64,000 bases of DNA, taken from the NCBI GenBank assembly GCA_020091685.1, contig CM034610.1, positions 9,360,746 through 9,424,745 of the forward strand, read 5' to 3'. The stretch is from Lutjanus erythropterus. Taxonomy: Eukaryota; Chordata; Actinopteri; Lutjaniformes; Lutjanidae. The notes under the pieces were generated by a model. It was not told where the DNA came from, made no database searches, and saw only the letters and a program-made list of their open reading frames with translations. The position numbers and the translations under genes were made by a program. Below are positions 1 to 12,136 of the stretch, one piece after another (position 1 is the first letter of the stretch; each line of letters starts with the position of its first letter).

Positions 1-274
1 ATAATTCTTTTTAATTTAAAATTTAAAATGAATTGTGACTTCTTGATGTTATTGAATATTTTTGCATATGTTTATGAAATAAACAATGTTCAAATTGGAA
101 AAGGAACGTTCTTTTTCACTTATGCACTATTATGGTACAATGTTGCCTACAGGCAATGAACCCCAAAAACTTCCAAAAATAAAAATAAAAATAAAATTTC
201 TTCAGATTATGTTTATTTAGTGTATTTTGAGACATAAAAACACTCCAAACATTTTTTCCCTCACTGGCATCATA

Positions 275-620
275 ATGTGTACCATAGAGGGTTATGGGGA
301 TTTCTTCAAACTTGACACAAATTTTCACTTAGATGTAAAGATGAACTGATGAAATTTAGGTGGTCAAAGCCTAAGGCCACAGTGACATCACTTAACACAT
401 TTATGGCCATAATTCAAGGCCTTATGGACTAATTATGATAAAATTACACACAAATAGTGATCAACAACTGCTTCAGATTGACATTCTGTTTCAGCTCTGG
501 ACAACATATGTGGAGGTTATATTAATGTTGGCTGAACGTTGCAAATCTCCACTTGTTGCATCTGGCAGCTGTGGTGGCATTGCAGTAGGTGCTTCACCAT
601 ATCTTGCATGGCCATGATCT
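275..620 (+). repeat. Dispersed fish repeat fragment
   Basis: The stretch running from the TTCTTCAAACTTGACACAAA block to the GGTGCTTCACCAT block resembles a high-copy teleost dispersed sequence built around AGGTCA-like half sites; here they have decayed to GGTCAAAGCCTAAGGCCACA. Its end, around 570-600, shares about 27 bases with the reverse complement of 34280-34310, so at least part of it is repeated within the window. Bases 1-274 before it are AT-rich with an (AAAAT) run near 180-195 and nothing else recognised. Confidence 0.5.
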
Positions 621-1700
621 GTACTCTGCTGAGTGAACTCTTCTAGTTTTAGATTTTGACAGTCAAGATGAAGCTTGAACCCGATGACTGCATGAATATG
701 TTATGATGCATGAAATTGTTTTTGACCAGATGTTTAATCCAGTGAATTACAATAATCTACGATGACATAAAAACATGTATGAATTTATTGAGATCGGGCC
801 ATGAGAGGAAAGACCTGGTTACCGCTATGCAACTTTTGTAACTTGTTTTTCAAATAAAAGTTAATTGTCAAATATTACAGCCAGTTTTTGTCTACGTGTT
901 TGACATTTGTAGACAGGGAGCCAAGATGTTTTTGTACAACTGGGATAGACTTCGGAGGTGCAAAGGAGGAGGAAATTATTTCTGATTTGTTTTCATTCAG
1001 CTGAAGAACATTTTGGGACATCCAGCACTTTATTTCTGTCAGACAAGATAATAACATGGATACATACCAGGAGCTTGTACTGTGCAATTTGCACTGAAAA
1101 GGCCAAGTAAGGACAAAATTTTCATAGTTAGTGGACTATCATTTCTATTGATAATAAAGTAACACCCACCAAGTTAATAGCTGAGATTCCAGAGCGCCAC
1201 AACCTTGCTTAAAAGGAAGTCAAAAGGTGAGAAACATGCATAGTCAGAGGATCAGTTTTTAAACAAAACCACAGGAGGAAAAACGTTCAACTTTGGGAGA
1301 AAGAGCTAAAACAAATAGTATTCATGACTTTTCTGACTTTATTGGTTTAAATAATATGTTACGAACAGACTGCAGCTGAAAATGAGCCGACTGACTATCA
1401 CTGGCGCTTTTACAGAAATGTTGATTATTGTGTCTTACCCTTTAAAGCAGCTACAATCAAAATTTGTGCAATAACAGTGGGATTGAACGACTACAGTTTG
1501 TAAAATAAAAATTGTTTAGTGACAAACCAACATATTTATCACTAATAACAAATTACCACAGACAAGCTAACAACTAGCTGATGAACATGGTGGCGTATTT
1601 ATATTTTTTTAGCTAAAGAAGAAGATAATTTCCTTCAGGAGATGGTTGAGACCAAACCAGCTGAAAGAAGAGTGATGAAATCACAATTCAAGGGTGCCCT
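621..1700. other. Unassigned AT-rich DNA
   Basis: No open frame over about 70 codons and no repeat that I recognise. Stop codons are dense in all frames. I see nothing that can be supported as a feature. Confidence 0.6.
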
Positions 1701-1704
1701 TAAT

Positions 1705-1800
1705 ACTAGATTCTCAAACTGTAGTACAGGTACCACTGGAGGTATTTGTGCTCCCTCTAGTGGTGGAATCTCCTCAAATCTTTAATTATTTTTTTATTAA
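1705..1800 (+). repeat. Repeat end with short inverted repeat
   Basis: The arms ACCACTGGAGG (1731-1741) and CCTCTAGTGGT (about 1755-1765) are inverted with one mismatch and a short loop. The CAAACTGTAGTACAGGTACC context resembles the end of a common fish repeat. The right arm read on the minus strand, CCACTAGAGGGAG, is one base from a CTCF core motif. Confidence 0.4.
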
Positions 1801-4800
1801 TTATTAATTTTGAAAACATAATCAATTTTCTCAAATGAAAACACTTAAACTATGAGATCACTCAAATGTAATATACATTTTTTTTTGTCTGTCCTGTAAT
1901 ATTTTTGTTGCAATATCAGCTTGCTACCTCAACGATGCAGGTATTGCAAGGATATGTCATGAATGAAGTGTTACAAGCTAAACGGTGGTCATAATGGTGG
2001 TGCCCAGACAGCCTAATGTTTTCTGAGGTTGTAGACGGTGTAAAAATTTTGAGAAATGTTGTCTTAGACCACATGTAAGCCAATACGCACCTGACTATAA
2101 CCCCAACAGAGAAACTTCGCCGATGATGACTCCAGTGCGCTCATCCAGGTCTGTCAAAGACTTTTTCTTCTTTCGGTTGCCGTTCTTAGGTGGCGTAATG
2201 TGGTTTCTTTATTTTGTTTGTTTGTTTGTTTGTGGTCTGCACACATTACTTTTCTCTGCTGCCCTTATATGGATTTCTTATGGCATCTAAATATTCTAAT
2301 TGTAAATTTCCTGGCATGGGCCTCCAATTTAAAATCAAACACGATTCATCAATGTACTCAGGTGAGAAAGAACAGAGCACGATATTCTTATCCTCCTCTT
2401 AGTCCTTATTGTGCAAGAACAAACAACCTGCATGAGACCCACTATTATAACCAGAAGAAATTATTGTTATTCATGCCATCTCTCAGACTTTGTTGGATTG
2501 ATTTCACACCAGAGTCCACCGGAGTATCGAATCACTTCAGAAGGCGACAGGAATTCCTCTGAGGAGAAGTGCCTTCAGGAAGCCAGCGAGGGCTCTTAAA
2601 CCCTACTGGAAGTCTTGTTTACCTCCACAGTTGTACACCTGCTTCTGCCAAGGATTATCTTATCTGTGGACCACAGCATGTCAGACTGGATAACAATGCT
2701 TCTGACATCATCCTCTCTGAATGAGCCGCTCCAGAGGGTACGCTCTTATCTCCTTTTATTTACTTAGCACACAGCCGACTGCGGGCGAACACGAGTGTCT
2801 TGCGATCTCCAAATATTGTCTGCCCTTGGATAAGTCAAATGGCAACGATCGGATACACAGAGAAGACGTACTGTACCTGATTATTAAAGATCAGTGGGTT
2901 GTGTGTTAAATATCTGGGTGATCATGGAGATATGAAGTGGCTTCAGATGCTGTATTTACAAAAATGCAAATAGTTGATGCTCTGTCCGTCTGTCTATCTG
3001 ATTTGAAGGTGAAAAAAGCATTAACACTCTTAAGGGAAAAAAAAATCTGTTATTTCTGGAATTCCTCTGGCAGTGACTGAGCAGCATTAAGCCATTCTGT
3101 CAGAGTCTATGAATGAACTCTTTTCCTGCTGGCGCTGCTGCTCGGATATGGTTGCCTTAGTAACGCGTGCAGACATGAAAACAAGGGGAAGCCTCTCCAT
3201 CATGGCCTTCTGAATGCAGGTACACCAAACACAAAATACTGGACCGTGTAATATAAATGACCAGGAGGGGAAAAAAGGGATAAATTCTCACTCTGGTGCT
3301 GGGGAAAACTTTAAGTTTATTTGTCAGCTGGAAATAAATTCAGTCATCTGTGCTAAAACAATTTGTAGGCGGCTGAGTGAAGCTTGAAGAGGAACAGTTG
3401 TTCAACTTGGCACAAGTTTCATAACATCTGAATTCATTCCAATTAACACCCTTTGTGTCTGTAATGATTTGGATTAGACAGTGTTATAAGCACACGGGCA
3501 TACAGTATACACTCACTCATACACACACATAAACACACACTTTTTTCCAAGACAAGAACTCATGCAAATGCTGAGTTGTAAGCTTGACCGTACAAAGCAT
3601 TGACACTGTGAAAAGGGGGCACAAAATTAAGCAACTGCCTCCAAAGAAAACAAATACAGTGGAAAAACAAAGTACAAAGATAAGTCTGTGCGGAATTTAA
3701 TCTACTCAGTAATTTAGTCAGGAAATAAATAGCCATTTATCTACCAAAATGGTTTAATTTTCCAGCTCAGAACAATTATGTTTTCTTCTTGCTTGTTTTC
3801 TTAGCTGAAAAAGCTACTTGCAGTGTCACATCACATAGGTGAGACAAGCAGTGATGTAAAACAAACCCTCACCAAATATAGTTCACTATAGGCATCTCGT
3901 GAAAAAGCAGGGTTTCTGACTTAAGAACTCTAATTTAAGACCTATTTCACATCCATACTGGCAGAAAAATAGGAAGGATATGATTTAATATGACTGATGT
4001 TTAGCTAGTGTGTGTAAAATGCTTTTAACAGTGAACTTCCCATAATGCCTTAAAACCAAAGCTCCTAATTAAATGATGACAATGAAATAAAATTTGGAAG
4101 GACGTTTTCAGGAATGCTTCCATTCACCTGATGGGCATCAAATAAAGTAGAAAATAAAGGAATCCAAAGTAGTACTTCATTGGTATCTGTATCACTTTAA
4201 GGTACTGGTATTGGTGCTCGCAGTGTAACGATGCTCCAGCCAACACTCAGCCACTGCTGCATCCAAACATGCTAAAAAAGCACAAAACAACAGTATGTGA
4301 AATGTTAATAGGGCTTTGTCAGTATGTGAATTGCGGACTGTTTGCAACACAAAGCTATTAATACATGTAAACTGCTTCACATTATACCTTTAAGAGTAAA
4401 CGTGAATTAGAGGTACTCTCATTACTTAAGTGTTTTGCCATTTGTGCTGCAATTACAACTCCAGATGTGAACATACCTCAGCTTTTGCTCTGTGTCTTCT
4501 TTTGATTTGTCATCACAGGAAAACCACAGACAAGAACTAATAATATTAACCATGGCTTCATTCTGCAGATGACAAGTCAAAACGTCTGGTGTCAAAAAGG
4601 TCTATTTTTCAGAGCAGAGCACATTACAGGAGTTTGTATTCTATGAGGTCTTTTTCGATCCAATAGTTTCAAACCCTGGTGTACTTTACCTTGAAAGAGT
4701 TATTGGTTACTGAAATCAGTCCTTATATCCGTCCCCACGGTAATGGAGAAGTTAAGGGACAAAACACTGACTTTGTTCAAAACTACACTCTAAAGTTCAT

Positions 4801-5650
4801 GAGATGAGGGTTCAGCAGTTTGAGATCTAATCAAGTGAGCTATTCAACGCATTTACAGGCTTATTAGGAAAATGACTTTTTTTGTTTTAGCTCAGAACAG
4901 AATCACTGTCCAGGGAGACGGGCTGAATAAAAAAGGCTGAGGGAGTGTAACTCAGATTAATGGTCCCTCATATAAGCTTTATCTAAACTTAAAAATGTAT
5001 TTTTGCACAGAGTGAGGACTGCGGTTACTGTTCCACATCTGTTATATTTGAAGTGCCCTCTGAAGGGATCTGTTTATGACCAGTACGGACAGGAAGAATA
5101 ATCACAGCTATCAAACACTGTTTCATTGAACATATGGGCATGTCACTAGTGTTTCTTGATAGACTTGGAAAAACCTTTTAAGTTTAGATCTGGCTGCTGC
5201 CATCAGGTCAACACTTTAAATCTTACTTCGATTTATGACCAGAAAACTGCAAATCTAATGATCCTCAGCTGTTGTGTTTACAGCTTATTAGCAAATATTA
5301 GCATGCTACCAGGCTGAACTAATTTGGTAAATGCACTAAACCAATGTATTATCCACTGTATGGTGTGTCTCTGCTGCCAGCATTTTTTGTTTGTTAATGC
5401 ACTCAACCCAGATTTTTTAAAAATGGCAGCCTGCCTATTGCAAAAAATGATATTCTCCATTGTTTGTGTGTTTGAGTCTCACTGAAGATGTCGCGGCAGT
5501 TTTACCGGGCGTTGTTATGACAATCAGCTAAAGACTAGCTCTTGGTGCTGCAGAAATAATGTCAGAAACAATAACAACAACATGGTGGTATATGAAACCC
5601 AGTTTAGAGTAACCAGTTCATATAATACATTCCTGCCTTAATCCAATGAT
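1801..5650. other. Unassigned mostly unique DNA
   Basis: A long stretch without recognisable genes. It contains open frames up to 120 codons (2200-2562) whose translations are low-complexity or lack any known domain. It also holds a short CA-rich tract near 3511-3541 and the X-box-like motif listed separately. Nothing else is supported. Confidence 0.55.
3151..3164 (+). promoter_or_regulatory. RFX X-box-like motif
   Basis: GTTGCCTTAGTAAC fits the imperfect palindrome bound by RFX-family factors (GTTNCC, short spacer, GNAAC). It lies in a locally GC-richer patch (about 3120-3220) compared with its surroundings. Fit to motif is seen; function is inference, since such a motif occurs by chance. 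Confidence 0.25.
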
Positions 5651-5674
5651 GACTTGTTAGCATGCTGGTCTCAT

Positions 5675-5764
5675 CTGTGCCTCAGCTTCACAGGAGCCAC
5701 TGCAGAGGACTCACAGCCTCAGTACTTGGGGCGAAAACTCTACCAACTGAGCTACCAGGCCACC
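5675..5764 (-). mobile_element. tRNA-derived SINE head, truncated
   Basis: Read on the minus strand, the sequence starts GGTGGCCTGGTAGCTCAGTT, a tRNA-like 5' end with an A-box, followed by ACTGAGGCTGTGAGTCCTCT. That second block matches the SINE at 36331-36524 (ACTGAGGCTACCAGTCCTCT). Only the tRNA-related head remains, with no A-rich tail. It cannot be a working tRNA, because no acceptor stem closes. Confidence 0.6.
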
Positions 5765-7020
5765 ATGAAAATTACTTTTAATGTCTCTCTCACTGATCTA
5801 TTTCAATATCACACAGGGAATAGCTCATCTATGGATAAACTGTATACAGCAGCCACAACTCTTTAAATAAATGTTCATAACTTCAAAAGGTTGAGACAAA
5901 AAGCTCAGACAAGTCACCATAACATTCTGACATGTGCACTATTTATATAAGTCAGTTGTTTATCTGCACCATAGTCATAATATTATAGTCATATCAAGTA
6001 GTTTATTCTTTAATGCCTTATGTGAACTCGCAAAAGTGAAAACAAGTCCGTGAACTCAGAAAACCTTTTTGATTGTACTGTTTGCTGTCTTAGTTTGACA
6101 TCTGCTGGGTTTATAGACACTGATGAGGCTTCATAAAGGGCTGAAGATGTGACACATCGCCGTGTCTATACTTCTCTAGCTCTTGACTACACACACATGC
6201 ACACTGATGCAGTTATTCCTCAAAGCCACTTATTCTCCAAGCGCTTCACTTACACACACTCACACAGCAGCAGCAGCAGTCTACGCAGAACCAATTTTCA
6301 AACCATTAAAAACACTTATATTATTATTCAGTAAGCCATAAGCAGCATGGTTTAGGCATCACTGTTACTGCCAGAGCGAGTACTGCAAATTAACAGCAAA
6401 GTAACGGCAAACTGACACTGAGAGCCAGTGGTTAAAGAGAATCACAGCAGGTCATCAGTGTCAACCATAAGTGGTCGAGCACTAAAGAGCTACTTGAGCT
6501 AAAAAAAAGGTTCAAGTAGCTGTTTGAACTGCACTGTACATATTTCTGCGACACTTTCAGAATAGCCCTCTTTAATCTGAAAATATCTACAGTGCTGCTG
6601 ATACTGAAAGCCTGCTGTGATTTATGCACAGCAATTGCTTTGCAGCCTCTACATTACAGAGAATCTACTGTAATATACTTGTTTTACTTATCATTAAGCT
6701 AAGTGCAAATATAGTGGAGGTGGCAAGGAAATTACATTAATTATTTAATGCTATTGAGCTTTTGCACTTGGATTTTGAATAACAGATGTGCAGAGCATTG
6801 CAAGATGAAGTGTCTCAGGTTGTTTTGGCAACCGAAAAAAGTGTAGTGATGGTGGAAAATGTGTTCTTTTCTCAGTGTAAACAAGAGAAAAATATAATAC
6901 ATTCAGAGCTCATTATTATAACAGTTACAGGGGAAATAGTGAGAGAATAATGCATTCACAGTACTTAAGCTATAATATGTAGTATTTTTGCATTAAAGTG
7001 TCTAAAATTCTATACATACA
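5765..7020. other. Unassigned DNA
   Basis: No gene or recognised repeat. A run of AGC triplets (about 6268-6279) and CA-rich patches near 6190-6265 are the only simple sequence. Confidence 0.55.
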
Positions 7021-7745
7021 TTATTTATTTTGTTACGCTGTGTACTTATATTATCCCAAATGTTTCCAACAATGTTCAAATGCAGAGAAATCTGTAATTA
7101 ATTCAAGGAAAAAGTGTGTGTCCTGTTAGACGTTGATAACTAGAGTTTGTAGTAGCTGCCGTAATGTCCGGTATGTGTTGGATACATCAGAGAGGCAATC
7201 AGTAAACGTACAGCAGAAACACAAAAGTATTTTATAAATTAGAAAATAAGAATTGTTGTGTTTTTGCTACCTTATAATGAACCCTTTATATTTACAGAGG
7301 GTGTGGGTGCTTATCCACGTAGTCCACAATGTTTCTATAATGCATCCTCATACCTGCGTGACAGAATAGGCCAGTGACTCTCAAAACGACATACATGACC
7401 AGTGGACAGTACCAGCAACAACAGGCTTACTGGACCTTAACAATGTTATGTAGCTGTTATGTGGTTAATGTTGGAAAATGGTTGGAGTTTGGTTACGTTT
7501 AGGCATAAAAGCTACTTGGGTAGGTTTAGGAAAAGATTGTGATTGGGGTTAAAATAAGTATGTTATCTATGTCACAAACTCACATATAAAATGACAGTTA
7601 AGTAACTTAAAACTTTATATAACATCATGTTGATTTTTCGTTTCACACAGGACTCAAAACAGTCTCCTGGGTCCTGTGTTTGCTGCCCACCTCCTCTTTA
7701 TCCAGACTTTCTCATTCTTTAGACTTCTCCTGTCATAATTACTAC
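7021..7745 (+). repeat. TTTAGGC-family repeat, copy 1
   Basis: Box A (about 7037-7100: GTACTTATATTATCCCAAAT, then a TTTCCAACAATGTTCAAA block) is followed by box B (about 7484-7570: GTTTAGGCATAAAAGCTACT, then GGAAAAGATTGTG). Both boxes recur in the same order at 53.3-53.9 kb. The GACAGAATAGG...GACATACATGACCA segment near 7360-7410 recurs at 32.4 kb. No terminal repeats or coding were found, so the class is unknown. It is probably a fragment of an old high-copy fish element. Confidence 0.6.
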
Positions 7746-7799
7746 TCCCACTACAGGTCAACGCTTAACAATAAACTTCAATTTAGGTCGTTATAAGCT

Positions 7800-7965
7800 G
7801 CCTGCACAGATCCTGGTGAGGACTGGCTATTTCTACAGTAGCCCAGGACAGACCTTTCGCCATAACCGTAGTTTCTCCTGCACACTTGGAAGGGGCGGGT
7901 GAGACTAGTTGGTTAGATGCCACTATATGTCCTTTAAATCAAACCTAAATATTTCCGTCCAATGA
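7800..7965 (-). repeat. Dispersed fish repeat fragment
   Basis: The order of blocks (TACAGTAGCCCAGGACAGAC, CCTTTCGCC, CACTTGGAAGGGG, CCACTATATGTCCTTTAAA) resembles the reverse strand of a widespread fish repeat normally ending in a TTTAAAGG-type terminus. Class not assigned; the resemblance is from memory. Confidence 0.45.
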
Positions 7966-10329
7966 GCCAGAGGGGTGCTTTGTTGCTTCAAAGCAAAGGC
8001 AGTGAAATGAGACTACCTCGCCACTATATGGAGCTGCTGTGGTGGGTCAGTGGAGTTTTTCTAAGCAAAGAGCAGGAAGATTTACAGGCGGAGGAGCTGT
8101 TGCAATCGCGTCATCTTTTATTGTATTTTATGATGCTGTCACACGCATGATGTAGAGATTTAGTGATCTCTGTTTAAGGAATTATACTCATGTCTTAGAG
8201 AGCTGATTATCTCATCAACTTCACGTTAGAATAAATATGAAATAAAATATTACTTCCTCTGGCAAAGTTCAGTGTTACATGAAACCACCTAAATTATCCT
8301 CCTGGTCTTTAAAAGTAAGTGCAGTCTCCTCTTTGCCATGCTCTCTTCTTTCCTTTTTCCACTCATCACAAACCTGACATGGATCCTATTGATTTGACAG
8401 TAATGACTCTTTCTTCTTATTACTTCTTAGAAAGTATTTCTCACACTTTGCCAACTCCCCGTTCTCTCTTTCTGCAGACTTAAACCAATCACAACCCTCA
8501 GTTCTGACTCACTGCAGGTTATTCTGCCATGACAGCTGGCTGCATGGACTTCCCATTAGATTTTACACATTTCAATTAAATAAGATCTCACTGATTTTTC
8601 CTGACAAGATATTGTTCATTACATATTTACATACATATACATAGTGAAAATGATTATTTCACTTCTTCATCCCACTAAATCAGATGTTATGGTGCTACAA
8701 ACAACCACAATTATGTTTCATGACGGTATTCTGCAGAGGAGTGACAAATTATAATAATGCATGACTTGGCATCGTAAATAACCTGACTGAGTCAACATAA
8801 AACTCTGCTAACTAACTAAATCGCCAGACGTAAAGCTTCAATATCAAACAAGGTCTAGCAGGCTAAAAATTCTATGGATTTGTTACGATCCACACAGATG
8901 TGAAACCAAAACACCCACAGCATAGTCAGTGAGTTATCAGGCAGTCATTTCATATGATACATAATAGTGTATTTCATCAGCGAATAATTTCCATCAGTCT
9001 TTGCCAAAGACATTCCTTCATAGACGAAAATGAGTTGCAGACAAAATAAAAAGCAATTTATGATGACAAAAACTATGATGAAATCTATTGACACTTCTGC
9101 AACTAACAATGAGGAGAAAATGTTAGGGAGGGATGAGTTAGACAAGAGATCCAATTCCAAGGGCACCGATGAGGGTGTGTGTGTCTTTTTTCTGTGCTTT
9201 CTTTTCTTCTCCTCTCTGTACGTCTGTGTGCTTTCATGACGTAAAGTACATTGGCTCATAATCCGATATGACTCGGGGTGTTCATTCCTCCAGGAGCTAC
9301 AGCTAGAGCTCCGACTCTCTCCTCCAAAGACTTCCAGAGCTCAGCAGCTGTCAGCAGCTGCAAAAGCCCCACAATAAGTGCGGCCTATTCAGAAACATTT
9401 AGCAACAAGTAAAGCTTTCCATCAGGAAATTCCATAAATAAACTTGGTACTGTATTCCATCGGTCTCGGAGGCCGTGTTCCTTCTAGTGACCAGCTAAAT
9501 TTACTGGGAGGCTGATGAACATGGTTCTGTTGCCCGCGAACGGCAGCTTACAGTAACAGCTACCTATATTAGCAACAAGTAAGCTAACGCTATCTGTCCA
9601 TAAGGAAATAAATAATTAGAATAATTTAGTCAGATAGAGATTTATTATGTAAGTAGGCTCACACCATTATAATTTCAAGCTGTTTCAAGCACTTTATTCA
9701 AAATACAAGCACTTTTCACAATAAAATATAAGCATTTTCTAAAATGTTCAGCAGCCGTACGAACCCTAGGTTCAGTTATGAAAAGCCAGGCAAACATTTA
9801 GTAAACATGAGAGAAAAAAATTCTGTAACAAGATCAATATATGAAAGGGTGGTAGACCTGCAGATCGTAGAGGCTTGCTGTGCAGTGAGCAAACGTGAAT
9901 GTTTTAGTGCTTATGTGGTTCAGGAATTCCTTTGGGACAATCTGAGTTTGAATGTTTTCTTTCAGCAGCAGCAGGAAACCTAATCGCTTGCTGTTCTTCC
10001 AGCCAAAGGAACAACACTGAAAGCTTGGATCACACATTCATGCACGCAAAGGTGTACTTTAAGAGCATCTGATACCATTCAGATACTCTTCAGATACATA
10101 TTTTTTATGTGTAACCATATGCTTGACCTCCACCTAAAATGCTTTTTAAAACCTGACATCCGCTGGACAGCTCTGTGGGTCTGATGACTCTGCCAGCAGC
10201 ACAGATCATACCACAGCCGCAGCACATTTCCTTTGGACAGCCCAAAGCTAAATGACACGTGGGAATATAAGTCCGTAATGAAACTGCGGTGGCTGATCTT
10301 CATGAAGTGTCCACCCCTCAACCCATTGC
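7966..10329. other. Unassigned DNA
   Basis: Open frames up to 104 codons (8945-9259, minus) have no domain and overlap an equally long frame on the other strand. The AGCAACAAGTAA motif occurs twice (near 9402 and 9572), with AAGCACTTT-type motifs near 9690-9720, suggesting an old repeat. I cannot name it. Confidence 0.5.
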
Positions 10330-10520
10330 CTTCCCTCTGGGCATTAATAATGCCAAGGGGACCTGCAGGCGTATCAGTTTTTTATTATTTTTCCTAAATG
10401 TGCTGACAGAATTTAGGGCAGAACTTCCTCTCAAATTATAATCGCCCCTTCTCAACTAATTTAATTGAGTTAATTAATAATGGCAGAGTTACAAAACGTT
10501 CTTGCTAGCACTGGAGACCC
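10330..10520. promoter_or_regulatory. Possible conserved non-coding element
   Basis: A compact, non-repetitive stretch is dense in homeodomain-type cores: a near-palindromic GGCATTAATAATGCC, TTATAATCGCCCC, and CTAATTTAATTGAGTTAATT. It has no coding potential. This composition is typical of vertebrate developmental enhancers but is also what AT-rich DNA produces. The call is inference from texture only. Confidence 0.2.
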
Positions 10521-12136
10521 AGAGCTCTTGGGAAACTGGCGTTACTGATGCATGGAGCACCAAAAGCATTGCTGTAGTGGGAGGGTAAATGCACAAATGC
10601 CATTTACCATTTTTATGCCATTTTAGTCAGAGTGCCCAGTTTTGTCTGCTAACTCGGAGATCACTTGTTTAGTTGGAACACTGTATTCTGTTTATACCAT
10701 GCTGTAGTCTGCCCATCACTCACTCAACATAAGAATAACAAACCATGGTGCTGGAGCTAGCAGGCTGACTGGAACTGCTTTCATGGAGCAGAGAAATGAG
10801 AGTTTATAGGATAAATAGCATTACATGCACCAAATAATATCTAGCAAAAAAGGACCAAACAAGCAAGCAGGTAACACTTACATTAAAAAGTAAGCACGTT
10901 CATGTGGATGTCCGGTCTTGCTGATGGTAGATGTAGTCAGTTGACCCTTCACTATGTTCCTCCTCCAAACAGCGCCTCTCCAATCACAGGTTACCAACAA
11001 TAACTTGGTACTGCAAACATGTCAAGCTTTGCATTTGTTGAGGCATTGTGCATGAGGTTCAAAGAAGAGTGTTACCCGTGAGTTTGGAGGGTGGCGTCTT
11101 TTTTGTAGTTCTTCACAAACCTAAAACAAGCAAATGTGTGAGTAATTGATAAAGCTTTTAAAATCTTGTTTGCCTATCTTCATAACACTGCATTTACCAA
11201 ACTTGTGGCTTATTCCCAAGGGTTAAATTGGGATTTGCTTGACACCACTGGACACGGAAATATCATGCACTGCTGCGCTGTGGACACAGGAGCTGATCAT
11301 GGCCTTTCTAGACTATGCTTGTCATTCCACCAGACAGACAGCACATCCCAGAAGCGTCTCTCCAGTCTATTCTGTGATTGAGCTTGACAGGAAGTCAAAT
11401 AAGGGGATGGCATAGAGATCTGGCCTTCGTAGCGCTACGTGCAACTTACGACGCACGTAGCGCTATGAAGACTCTGGGAAACGGGGCCCTGGTCAGTTGT
11501 CACAGCAAGAGACACAATGCATTCCCAGAATCATCAACAAGAAACAATTTAACTACACAGCCTATTTACCAAAACAACAAAGTAAACAAGTAAAAGAAAT
11601 GGAAAAAATAACCAAATCAACAAAATATGAGCAGGTGAAAAAGTCAGTTGAGCAAAATGCTCAATGTTCCTGATGTGTGGAGGACAGATCAAAACCATGT
11701 TGCAGACGTACCCAGTGGAATCAAGGCATTATATTTCCAGAAAGGAAAAGGATGAGGAAAGAGAACAATGAAGCAAGGAGAAATGCAGGATGCAACAGTG
11801 AAGAGTGCAAAGAGACACGTGGAGAAAGTAAAAAAGGCACAAGGCACATTACTGAATACAGGGACAATCACTACACAATACATTTTTAAACTAATGTTTT
11901 CTGATGCTGTTAAAAGGTTGTTGCATAAACAGCAGTAAAATTGACAGATAGTTACAAAACACAAAAACTATTTTAATCTACAAGTCAAACTGTTCATTTT
12001 GAATTTGAAATTTGACTTTAAAGAATTGATTCCACATCAGCCCAACTTCTTTTGTTATATTCCAAACACATATATAAAAATTGATACTCAGTATAATATA
12101 CTGTGGTTGATTGCTGTGTTCATAGAATACAGCAGG
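10521..12136. other. Unassigned DNA
   Basis: No recognised genes. It contains the hairpin at 11425-11470, listed separately. Frames at 11166-11381 and 11378-11593 are unremarkable and lack domains. Confidence 0.5.
11425..11470. repeat. Long GC-rich hairpin
   Basis: Arms of 18 bases (11425-11442, CTTCGTAGCGCTACGTGC; 11453-11470) pair with one mismatch around a 10-base loop. Each arm also holds the self-palindrome TAGCGCTA. The following bases (CTCTGGGAAACGGGGCCCTG) resemble the flank of a repeat I associate with fish genomes, so this is probably a repeat terminus rather than an RNA gene. Confidence 0.55.

Noticed and set aside
2080..2200. Minus-strand text NGNRKKKKSLTDLDERTGVI as an exon
   Set aside because: Lysine-rich and open for under 40 codons, with no good acceptor, and stops follow quickly. 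Not enough to call.
2200..2562. 120-codon frame starting in a (TTTG)n tract
   Set aside because: Hydrophobic start comes from TTTG repeats; the rest lacks any family pattern.
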